Made by a program: the position numbers and the translations under genes
Shown here: positions 9,656 through 17,400 of the stretch, in pieces
Layout of the letters: each line of letters starts with the position of its first letter
Position numbering within the stretch: position 1 is the stretch's first letter
Notes under the pieces: model-generated
What the model was told of the DNA's origin: nothing
Seen by the model: only the letters and a program-made list of their open reading frames with translations
The model's database searches: none
Assembly: GCA_026989435.1 (NCBI GenBank)
Contig: JALSJI010000090.1
Location: 1 to 38,396 of the forward strand
Length of the DNA stretch: 38,396 nt
DNA from: Sulfurovum sp.
Lineage (GTDB): Bacteria > Campylobacterota > Campylobacteria > Campylobacterales > Sulfurovaceae
Reading direction: 5' to 3'

Positions 9656-11266
9656 TCAGCCTTTATCTTTATCAATATTGGCAGCTGCACTTTTTTGTTT
9701 GGCATACATATGGTTAATATAGTATTGCTGGGCTATGGTAAAGAGGTTGTTGACCAACCAGTAGAGTACCAATCCTGACGGAAAATAGACAAAAAAGACC
9801 GTCATTATCACAGGAAACCACTTAAAGATCTTCTCTTGCAGAGGATCCGTAAAATTCGCAGGTGTGATTTTTTGCTGAAACCACATAGATGCACCCATAA
9901 GTACAGGAAGGACAAAATAGGGATCCATCTGTGCCAAGTTGTCTATCCAGAGTATCCAAGGAGCTCCTTGTAATTCGACGGCATTGAGCAATACACGATA
10001 GAGTGCAAAAAATACAGGTATTTGCAACAATAAGGGTAGACATCCCCCCATAGGATTGGCACCATGTTTTTTATACATCTCCATCATTTTCACATTCATT
10101 TTGGCAGGATCATCTTTATACTTCTGCCTTAACTCTTTCATCTTAGGAGCCAAGTCTTTAAGTTTTTGCATCGACATCATCCCTTTATAAGAAAGAGGAA
10201 AGAGTACCAGCTTTACCAACAAGGTAAAAAGAATAATCGCCCATCCCCAGTTTCCTACATAGCTGTTTATCCATAGCAGTATCTTATAGAAAGGTGTTGC
10301 CAAAAAAGTAAACCATCCAAACTCTATCGCATCGGTAAGTTCAGGATGAATCGCCTTTAGTATATCATGATCTTTTGAGCCTATATAACCGTGTAGTCTC
10401 AATGCCGTATCTGCCTGGACAAAAATAAGCGGATCACCGTTGTCCTCTCTTAAAATCGATACGTCTAAACCTTTGTCAAAATCGAAAAAGAGTGAAGCCA
10501 CGTATCTGTCAAATGCAGAAGCAATCTTTGCATCGGAAAACTTTTCATGACCTTGGGCATCTCCATCCTCAATCGTTGTGATAATATTATCCGCCCCCTT
10601 AATCAATGCACCGCGAACCAGCAGATACATGGAATGGTCTGCCATGGGTCTATGTCCGGGTGTGATAAAAAACCGTGCTGGACCAGAGGTACTTACATCT
10701 ACGCTATATTCACCTGTGGCTTTTACCGTAATTTTTTTAGTTACCGTGATTTGATTTGAGAGTTTCTGCGTAAGCGTAAGTGTCTGTACGGCATTGGCAT
10801 CGCTAAGTTCAATAAAGTCCGAACCGTTTATACTATAGGAGGTTTTAAATGCCTGCTCATTGAGTGCGGCGTCCGAAAATCTCAGCTCTAAAGGTCTCAC
10901 TTCTCTCTCGCCTATTATTTTCACGTTATTGCCATGTTCATCTTTATACTTCTCGTCAAGGAGCTCAAACTGCGCAATGCGACCCAAGGTGTCTATACTC
11001 ATAATAAAATGTGAAGATTTTACTGTAGCAAGGATATGCTTCTCCCCCCGTAGTGCATCTATATCGTTAACGCTATTTTCTATCTCTTGGGGTGTAGGTG
11101 CCGTTTCCTTTGTTGCACCTGCGGGCGTTTTAGAAGCAGACGCTGCTTCTTTGTGCGTTTGGGCTACTGTTTTTGGTGCGGGAAAGAGATATCCGTAGCC
11201 TATAAATACAAAAAACGATAATAATAGTGCCAATAACAAACGTTTATTTAAATCTTGTGGTTCCAA
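9656..11266 (-). CDS. yidC: Membrane protein insertase YidC (Oxa1 family)
   Basis: YidC inserts and folds inner-membrane proteins alone or with SecYEG. The 536 residues match the Gram-negative form: an N-terminal helix (LLLALLLSFFVFIGYGYLF), a Ser/Ala/Thr-rich linker, a large periplasmic beta domain to about residue 320, then the five-helix core. In the core are NWGWAIILFTLLVKLVLFPL, the charged cytoplasmic hairpin (KMKELRQKYKDDPAKMN), NPMGGCLPLLLQIPVFFALYR, and FPSGLVLYWLVNN. Arg and Lys positions in the groove are as in the family. It lies between rnpA and jag; only 40 bp separate it from rnpA, so the usual yidD is absent here. Confidence 0.97.
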   Translation of the reverse strand: MEPQDLNKRLLLALLLSFFVFIGYGYLFPAPKTVAQTHKEAASASKTPAGATKETAPTPQEIENSVNDIDALRGEKHILATVKSSHFIMSIDTLGRIAQFELLDEKYKDEHGNNVKIIGEREVRPLELRFSDAALNEQAFKTSYSINGSDFIELSDANAVQTLTLTQKLSNQITVTKKITVKATGEYSVDVSTSGPARFFITPGHRPMADHSMYLLVRGALIKGADNIITTIEDGDAQGHEKFSDAKIASAFDRYVASLFFDFDKGLDVSILREDNGDPLIFVQADTALRLHGYIGSKDHDILKAIHPELTDAIEFGWFTFLATPFYKILLWINSYVGNWGWAIILFTLLVKLVLFPLSYKGMMSMQKLKDLAPKMKELRQKYKDDPAKMNVKMMEMYKKHGANPMGGCLPLLLQIPVFFALYRVLLNAVELQGAPWILWIDNLAQMDPYFVLPVLMGASMWFQQKITPANFTDPLQEKIFKWFPVIMTVFFVYFPSGLVLYWLVNNLFTIAQQYYINHMYAKQKSAAANIDKDKG

Positions 11267-11306
11267 AGTATTACCTTTTGATTAATCTTTGTCAGTATAG
11301 TATTTT

Positions 11307-11645
11307 TTATGTTAAGGTAGAGCATTTTTTATGTGCATAGAGATACGATTTTTTAATTTCCAAATAGGTTTTTCCCAAAAGTGCCGGTTTTGCCACCAAT
11401 ATATAAGATCCTTTTTTAAGTGCATCTATATGTTCGATAAAGTGTGCCCGCAACAGACGCTTGGCTCGATTGCGATGTACCGCATTTCCAAGTCTCTTCG
11501 ATGCCACGAATCCTACCTTATAGAGATCTCCTTTTTTATAAAAGAGCACAAAATAGGGTGTATGCACCGTATGATCCGCATTGGTATAAATGCGCTGAAA
11601 CTCTTTTGTGGTCTTAATTCGGGTAAAATGTTTAATTTTACTAAT
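11307..11645 (-). CDS. rnpA: Ribonuclease P protein component (non-canonical start, probably AUU)
   Basis: RnpA is the protein subunit of RNase P, which matures tRNA 5' ends. The core RNR motif region is present: VGFVASKRLGNAVHRNRAKRLLR. The first standard in-frame start is GTG 11567, which would give only 86 residues and remove the conserved N-terminal helix. Reading upstream, the frame encodes ISKIKHFTRIKTTKEFQRIY, a match to the family's N-terminal pattern (K..R(L/I)K...EF..(I/V)Y), and stays open back to the rpmH TAA at 11667-11669 with no ATG, GTG, TTG or CTG. Two adjacent ATT codons (11648-11646 and 11645-11643) follow AAGCGGTG, a near-consensus ribosome site, at 4 and 7 nt. I place the start at the second ATT (112 residues, normal length); the exact codon is inference. 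Confidence 0.8.
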   Translation of the reverse strand: MSKIKHFTRIKTTKEFQRIYTNADHTVHTPYFVLFYKKGDLYKVGFVASKRLGNAVHRNRAKRLLRAHFIEHIDALKKGSYILVAKPALLGKTYLEIKKSYLYAHKKCSTLT

Positions 11646-11666
11646 AATCGTACACCGCTTAGAGGA

Positions 11667-11801
11667 TTACACAGCGAGTCTTTTTCTACCTTTTGCACGT
11701 CTTGCCGCAATAATCTTTCTACCGTTTTTACTCTTCATTCTCGCTCTAAACCCGTGTGTTCTTTTTCTTGGAGTATTGTGTGGTTGATAGGTTCTTTTCA
11801 T
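11667..11801 (-). CDS. rpmH: 50S ribosomal protein L34
   Basis: This 44-residue protein is L34 of the large ribosomal subunit. The whole sequence fits the family: [18 protein letters not shown] at the start, then [13 protein letters not shown] and [13 protein letters not shown] at the end. The ATG is preceded by AAGGAT at 7 nt. It is the first gene of the rpmH-rnpA-yidC-jag-mnmE operon, and its reading frame is the same as that of rnpA, separated only by the TAA stop. Confidence 0.97.
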   Translation of the reverse strand: MKRTYQPHNTPRKRTHGFRARMKSKNGRKIIAARRAKGRKRLAV

Positions 11802-11849
11802 CCCGATATCCTTATTGTCTCTTTGATAGCCGCATCACTCTATATCTCT

Positions 11850-11855
11850 ATCATA
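11850..11855 (-). promoter_or_regulatory. Possible -10 box of the rpmH operon
   Basis: TATGAT lies on the minus strand about 49 bp upstream of the rpmH ATG in the only sizeable gap before the operon. No convincing -35 box is present, so this is tentative. Confidence 0.3.
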
Positions 11856-11931
11856 CACAGTGATACTTAATTGAAGGCGATTTTACCTTAATGTGACTTA
11901 ATAAAGAGCACGTTTAATGATTTTTTATTTG

Positions 11932-12408
11932 CTACACGGTATAAAAGATAATTTCATTTTCTCTTTTCTCTTTTTTTGCTAAAAAATACTTCTCCACCGA
12001 CTTCATTATCAAGTCTTTGAGGTCGTATGTTGTCGTGCTTACCTCAATCTCCGTACAGTAAATCTCTTTGGCTCCTTCTTGCAAAAGCATTGATAGGATT
12101 CGCTGTGCAAAACGATATGCGCCGTCTACTTTGGTCTCTTGGCAAATCAGCGCAAAAAGACTCTCCTCCCTATCAACACTAAAGAGTATATCCGTATCAC
12201 GCTTTTCGCCTTTTAACAACACATCTAAATCGACCTCTTTAGCAGATATTAGTATCAGTACAAATGATTTTCTTGTATCTTTTTCCAAAAAATAGTACAT
12301 CAGTTCTAAAGGTTTTTCAAGATCTTTTATCACCGTAAGCAATAGTTTTATTTCACTCTCCGTAAACCTTAAATCCGGTCTTTTCGTCTTATATCTGCTT
12401 TCACCCAT
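11932..12408 (-). CDS. Degenerate GGDEF-like protein
   Basis: No exact family is recognised. The second half looks like a worn GGDEF (diguanylate cyclase) fold: the segment DREESLFALICQETKVDGAY aligns with the region around the GGDEF loop and following helix, and LIMKSVEKYFLAKKEKREN then EIIFY matches the closing (A)D.AL..AK..GRN.V..Y motif. The GGDEF signature itself is replaced (VDREESL), so cyclase activity is unlikely; it may bind c-di-GMP or a partner, or be a scaffold. The frame opens at ATG 12423, but ATG 12408 has GGAG 6 nt upstream and is preferred (158 residues). It diverges from nspC across about 46 bp. Confidence 0.6.
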   Translation of the reverse strand: MGESRYKTKRPDLRFTESEIKLLLTVIKDLEKPLELMYYFLEKDTRKSFVLILISAKEVDLDVLLKGEKRDTDILFSVDREESLFALICQETKVDGAYRFAQRILSMLLQEGAKEIYCTEIEVSTTTYDLKDLIMKSVEKYFLAKKEKRENEIIFYTV

Positions 12409-12445
12409 ACTACTCTCCGCCATTTCATTCGTATAAAAATTTTGC

Positions 12446-12451
12446 TATACT
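12446..12451 (+). promoter_or_regulatory. Extended -10 promoter of nspC
   Basis: TGCTATACT on the plus strand is an extended -10 element (TGn plus TATACT). The predicted transcription start, 7 nt after the hexamer, falls on position 12458, the A of the second ATG of nspC. No -35 box is evident. Confidence 0.45.
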
Positions 12452-12454
12452 TAT

Positions 12455-13597
12455 ATGATGCATATAATAACCGAGAGCTCCTTACCATCTCCTTGCTGGG
12501 TATTACAAGAGAAAAAACTTATTGAAAATTTAAACACCATTCAAAGAATTAAAGAAAAAAGTGCCGCAAAAGTGCTTCTGGCACTCAAAGGTTTTGCCCT
12601 CTGGAAAAGTTTTCCGTTGCTTAGACCCTACCTGGACGGATGCTGTGCTTCAGGACTGCATGAGGCCAAGCTGGCCTCTGAGGAATTTTCAAAAGAGGTG
12701 CATACCTATGCACCTGCATTTAAAGAAAAGGAGATAGAAGAGATAGCTTCTCTCTCTCATCATCTTGTATTTAACTCTCCCGCACAGTTGATGCACTTTG
12801 CCGATATCTGCAAAGCCATCAATCCCAAACTCTCTTTGGGACTTAGAATAAACCCTCAGTACTCCAGTGCACCTAAAGAGATCTATAATCCTTGTGCACC
12901 CTACTCCAGACTGGGCACACGCATCGAAAACTTTGATACCACGCTATTGGATTGGATTGACGGTTTGCATTTTCATGCTTTATGTGAAGAGAGTGCAGAT
13001 ACCTTGGAGGAGGTATTAAAGCATGTTGAAGAGAAGTTCGGAAAATATCTGCCAATGATGAAATGGGTTAATTTCGGCGGCGGGCATCACATCACGCGTC
13101 AAGGTTATGATGTTGAAAAACTCATATCTCTCATCGTAGCCTTTCAAACAAAATATAATGTAGAGGTCTATTTAGAACCCGGTGAGGCTATAGGCTGGCA
13201 GAGCGGCATCCTGCACAGCAGGGTATTGGATATCGTACACAACGGTATGGATATTGCTATTTTGGATACCTCTGCCGAAGCCCATATGCCCGATACCCTC
13301 CTCATGCCCTATCGCGCAGAAGTTTTAGGTGCTGCCAAAGCAGGAGAGAAGAGATATACCTATCGTTTAGCAGGCAATACCTGTCTAGCCGGTGATATTA
13401 TGGGGGATTACAGTTTTGACAAAGCTCTCAAAAGAGGAGACAAAATTATTTTTTTGGATCAGATGCACTATACGATGGTCAAAGCTACTACCTTTAACGG
13501 TATTCAACTGCCTGCTATTGCTATTGAAAAACGTGACGGCACGATAGAGTTGGTACGTAGGTTCGGATACGGTGATTTTAAAGAGAGACTCTCTTAG
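12455..13597 (+). CDS. nspC: Carboxynorspermidine decarboxylase
   Basis: NspC is a PLP enzyme of the alanine-racemase-like fold III group that decarboxylates carboxy(nor)spermidine in the alternative spermidine pathway used by Vibrio and Campylobacterota. The PLP lysine is in LLALKGFALW (K45). FGGGHHITR is the glycine-rich phosphate-binding segment, YLEPGEAIG supplies the conserved Glu-Pro-Gly, and LAGNTCLAGD carries the catalytic Cys region. FLDQMHYTMVKATTFNG is the typical C-terminal motif. The 380 residues are normal. The gene starts with two adjacent ATG codons and has no ribosome site. No carboxyspermidine dehydrogenase lies next to it. Confidence 0.95.
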   Translation: MMHIITESSLPSPCWVLQEKKLIENLNTIQRIKEKSAAKVLLALKGFALWKSFPLLRPYLDGCCASGLHEAKLASEEFSKEVHTYAPAFKEKEIEEIASLSHHLVFNSPAQLMHFADICKAINPKLSLGLRINPQYSSAPKEIYNPCAPYSRLGTRIENFDTTLLDWIDGLHFHALCEESADTLEEVLKHVEEKFGKYLPMMKWVNFGGGHHITRQGYDVEKLISLIVAFQTKYNVEVYLEPGEAIGWQSGILHSRVLDIVHNGMDIAILDTSAEAHMPDTLLMPYRAEVLGAAKAGEKRYTYRLAGNTCLAGDIMGDYSFDKALKRGDKIIFLDQMHYTMVKATTFNGIQLPAIAIEKRDGTIELVRRFGYGDFKERLS

Positions 13598-13630
13598 CCG
13601 GCAAGTCTCTCAACCAAACTCTTCTCTATG

Positions 13631-13933
13631 CTATTGTGCTCCCGATTCTACGGATTCAATCTGTTCTATAAATTGCTCAATATAAAATGTGATGAGATTG
13701 GCTATCTCCTGCGGTGATTTTTTCATGTAGATTTTTTTAATAGGTATCTTTTGTGTATGTGTATGTGTCTGATGTACCTTGTAATTAAGCACGATATAGG
13801 GAACTTCTGAACTCTCTTCCTCAGGCATAAAATCTTTGGGTATCTCATAGTCAAGCTCGATATCGGGAGAGACCAACATTTTATCTACTAAAACAATCAC
13901 CTCATCAAGTTTTTTTTGTATCTCTTCTTGCAT
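13631..13933 (-). CDS. Unknown protein, second of a tandem 100-residue pair
   Basis: I do not recognise this family. It is exactly 100 residues, as is its upstream neighbour, and the two align through most of their length: an amphipathic N-terminal helix (EIQKKLDEVIVLV), PDIELDYEIP, an acidic loop, PYIVLNYKV, a basic strand, and a C-terminal helix beginning IANLITFYIEQF. No signal peptide, membrane helix or Cys is present, so it is probably cytosolic. AAAAAGGAG lies 6 nt before the ATG. It is convergent with nspC and lies 46 bp after its paralogue. Confidence 0.7.
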   Translation of the reverse strand: MQEEIQKKLDEVIVLVDKMLVSPDIELDYEIPKDFMPEEESSEVPYIVLNYKVHQTHTHTQKIPIKKIYMKKSPQEIANLITFYIEQFIEQIESVESGAQ

Positions 13934-13979
13934 CTTTTACTCCTTTTTGTATTGATATATCTCTATACCGCCATGTTTC

Positions 13980-14282
13980 CTAATTGATCTGTCCGGCATC
14001 TATCTCTGCTTTAAACTCCTCGATAGATGCCGTTGTCATATTAGCTATTTTTTGAGCATCATTTAAGAGTGCCGTACGTCCTAGACGAATTTTTCGTGTT
14101 TTGATATTGTACTTGCTGATTTCATATTTAATAAGGATATAGGGGTCACCCGAAATATCACAACTCTCAGAGCTAGTCTCTACCTCAGGGATACAATACT
14201 CTATTTCAATATCGGGATCCACCCTGTCGTTATTGACAAGTTCTACTACCTTTTCAAGTTTCTCTTTGATCTCTTTTTCCAT
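13980..14282 (-). CDS. Unknown protein, first of a tandem 100-residue pair
   Basis: This is the paralogue of the following gene, of equal length and the same layout: N-terminal helix EIKEKLEKVVELV, PDIEIEYCIP, a Ser/Glu-rich loop, PYILIKYEI, a basic strand (KTRKIRLGRT) and a C-terminal helix from IANMTTASIEEF. No known domain is recognised and no membrane segment is seen. AGGAG sits 8 nt before the ATG. It is the promoter-proximal gene, read from a strong promoter at 14374-14402 with a leader of about 85 nt that begins with a hairpin. Confidence 0.7.
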   Translation of the reverse strand: MEKEIKEKLEKVVELVNNDRVDPDIEIEYCIPEVETSSESCDISGDPYILIKYEISKYNIKTRKIRLGRTALLNDAQKIANMTTASIEEFKAEIDAGQIN

Positions 14283-14319
14283 AATCTGCTCCTTTTAGAT
14301 GTCTGTTTATCATTCACGC

Positions 14320-14370
14320 TTTAGAAGAGAAAAATAAAAAGAAGTACTTCAACCATGCATCTCTTCTAAA
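14320..14370 (-). repeat. 11-bp inverted repeat forming a 5'-leader hairpin
   Basis: TTTAGAAGAGA (14320-14330) and TCTCTTCTAAA (14360-14370) are perfectly complementary, enclosing 29 nt that contain the palindrome GAAGTACTTC (14341-14350). From the predicted start at 14367, the first eight bases of the mRNA would pair with 14330-14323, a 5'-terminal stem. An operator function is the alternative. Confidence 0.6.
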
Positions 14371-14373
14371 ATA

Positions 14374-14402
14374 ATTATATCAAAAAAATTGTTTATATGC
14401 AA
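14374..14402 (-). promoter_or_regulatory. Strong sigma70-type promoter of the 100-residue pair
   Basis: On the minus strand TTGCAT (14402-14397), a 17 bp spacer and TATAAT (14379-14374) with a preceding TGA (extended -10) form the best promoter I see in the window. It is superposed on the hairpin that follows tamB. Confidence 0.65.
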
Positions 14403-14416
14403 CAGTTTTTTTGATA
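14378..14416 (-). terminator. Possible AT-rich terminator hairpin after tamB
   Basis: An 11 bp perfect inverted repeat (TATCAAAAAAA / TTTTTTTGATA) lies 10 bp after the tamB stop; an inner TGTT/AACA can extend the stem past one mismatch. The 3' arm is a run of seven U. The stem has little GC, so termination may be weak. It overlaps the next promoter. Confidence 0.5.
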
Positions 14417-14425
14417 CTTAAGCCT

Positions 14426-17400
14426 TTAGAAATCATCTTTAAAAATAATGTCATACGATTGAGACTCTTCACTCATCTGCAGCACGCTCTCTGTGCGTGG
14501 ACTGTGACGGTATTTTAGTTTGACCTGTGAGACCTCTCCGTCTACGTAGATGATAGTAATTTTATCAGTAAGTTGTTTACCTACTTCTATACTGTTACCC
14601 TCTCCAAGTACAAGATGATCTATTTTGACACCGATATCGTTCAATGCAGATTTTGCCATCGCCCCGCCCATCATCTTCATCATCTCGTCTCCGCTGTGTA
14701 CATCACCTCCTGCCTCTGTATCAAAGAGAATCAGTGAGAGTATCTGCTCTTTTTTCAGTGAGGGTTTTGAAGAGAATTGAATCTGCGGAGCAGCCGGTGT
14801 ACCTGAGATAAATATTGAAATCTTATGGTTTAAGGAGCGATGTTTCACCTTAATCTCTAAAAGAGGCTTGTTGGGGTTTCCCGTAAAATGAACGGCACTC
14901 TTCTCCAATATAAATTTTTTTCTTTCAAAGCTGTATGTACCGCCTTTTGGCAATAAAACACTGCCAAGAAGCATCAGTTTTTCATTTTTTGCTTTGTGTA
15001 TACCTAGTTCCGGTTTTAACTCTATATCTATAGCACCTTGTTTCATCTTCAAAGGCTTTTTTGTTACAACCTGAACATTGACACTCATATTTTGCATCCA
15101 AGGGCTCTGCTTCTCTCTCTTCCTCTCTTGCACGATAATGATATCGCTGTCACTGGCAAAACTCTTTTGATTGACATCATAGGTGATCTTGCCTTCTAGC
15201 AGTTCTAATTTCCCTTCGATATTCGTACTATTACCGTCAACGGCGACACTGAGATCTATCTTTGTCTTGAGATTGGCAAAGTCGTGTATGACGGGGAAAC
15301 TCTCTGCCTTGGCATCTATCCTGCCCTGTTTGCTCTGCATATGGTATTCTCCCGTAAAACTTAGTGCATCGTTAACCCACAACGATTCTAAATTTACGAC
15401 ATTCTCTTTGATACGTACAACAGAAGGTTTTGTAGCAAAAAACTTCTGTTTATCCCAATGAAAGCGATACCTCTCAAGTATAATTTTTGTATCTCTCAAA
15501 GAGAGCTTTGCCTCAATATCCCTAATAAGATGTTTGGTTCCAGCGTCTGCTTGATAGAGAAGTTTCGGAGAAGAGAGTAGGATATCCACACCCTCTTTTT
15601 TATCGATGCTGGCAGTTAGCACTGCAGAGCCGTCCAACGGTACAGGTGCATCCACACGGTATAGTGCGGCAATGCCTTTTTGTAACTTCACAATGGAATC
15701 TATCCTGCTTTTTACACTCATTGTTTTATCACTGTTGCCGCTGATTGTCGTATGCAGGCCTGCTAAATCTATTTTTCCCTCTATAGCGTGTTGCTGTAAG
15801 TGATAGTTAATATCCCCGTGAAGCACGCGTGAACGGAGATTGGCGGAGAGCTTACTCTTTTTCATTGTGAGATCTATTGAGAGAGGAGAAAGGTTTTGCC
15901 ATTTGATTTTCCGATTAAATTTTCTCAAAAGAGATTGAGGGGGTATTTCTGTTTTTGAGGTGATACGCAGAGTTTTGGCATAAGTGACATCTGCATGCAT
16001 ATTGAGTAGGTTTGAAGTGACCTTTATCTTGCCCTCTAACTCCCCTTTCTTCTCAAAATTGATAGGAAAATCTATTTTTATATCCATTTTAGATCCGTTT
16101 AACTCTTTAGGCAAAGGTGCAAACTCATTTAAATAGAGCGGTTCGAGTGTCTCTAAACGCAATCTTCCTCTTTTCATCTCCTTTGTATAAAAACTCCCTT
16201 TAAGCTGCTTGGATAGAAGCTTGGCATCTATGCTCTTTGCATCTCCTTTATATGTTATATCTAAATTTCTCAGCGGTTCTATAATATAGCTCTCCAATCC
16301 ATTGAGCGTATCGGCTTTTATCTCTCCTTCGTAACTGAAACTATCATCTTGTTTCAATCGATTTGTAAGAACGATATTGCTGGCATAGGGTGTATCTACC
16401 AGTGCTTTGCTTTTGACTTCAAGCCTCTTGTGTGCGATATCATAATCCAAGCGGGCAGTAAAACCGTGAATATCTATATTAAATCCATCCTCTCTTTTTA
16501 GAAGCAACTCTTTTGCTTTTGTATAGATATCTGCAGCTATATACTTACTAGAAACATTGATATCTGCTTCGATACGCTCTATAGCTTTGGCCCTTAGAGG
16601 CAGGTTAAGCTCCCTAAAGAGTGCCCTCTTTGGATGGATAAGCAACTTTCCTTTCAAGATACCGGCATTCACCTTTGCTTCTAGGTTGATATCACTTAGG
16701 TTTGATACGCCTTTTAGATCGATCTCTCCGCTCTTTGCTACCCTATTTTCTAAATCAAAACTTAGATTGTCTCCCCATATAGTAATATGCTCTATTTCAA
16801 CAGGTCTATGCTTTGCGGCTAAAAAATCTGTCTGAAGTCTAGCGATGATTATATTTTTTGGTATCCATATATTTGTATCCTCTTTGGTACTCTTTTTCTC
16901 TTCATCAGGTTTTTTTGTTTCATTATTTTCTCTTTGCCATATTTTTTCGAGTGCCTCAGTATCGACATGGTGCAGAGTGAGTCTATGAACTATCAAATCC
17001 TCTTGATCTATAGAGAGATTCATATCAATCGATGTAACATTGGTATCCATTTTAAGAGCCAAAGAACCTAACGCTATGGCATTTTTTTGATTTTGTACGA
17101 TTTTTCGTATATCTATATCTGCATTGTTTACTGCTATATCCAGATTATCGACTGCGACGGTTTTGTACTCTCTTGCCACGATTGAACCTTTCAAAGAGAG
17201 TATTCGAACTCTTTTAGGGATAAAGGGCTTTTTAGAGTCTGCTTGATGCTCCTTGTCTTGCTCTTTTGTCTTAGCTTCATTTTCTTGCGAAAAAGCGCTT
17301 AGAAGCGCTTCTAGCATGTGCGTATCCAGCGCATCTAGCTCCAATGCTTCAAAGATAAGCTCCTGCTCTTTCATACTGCCTTTGAGTTTTAATTGTGTAA

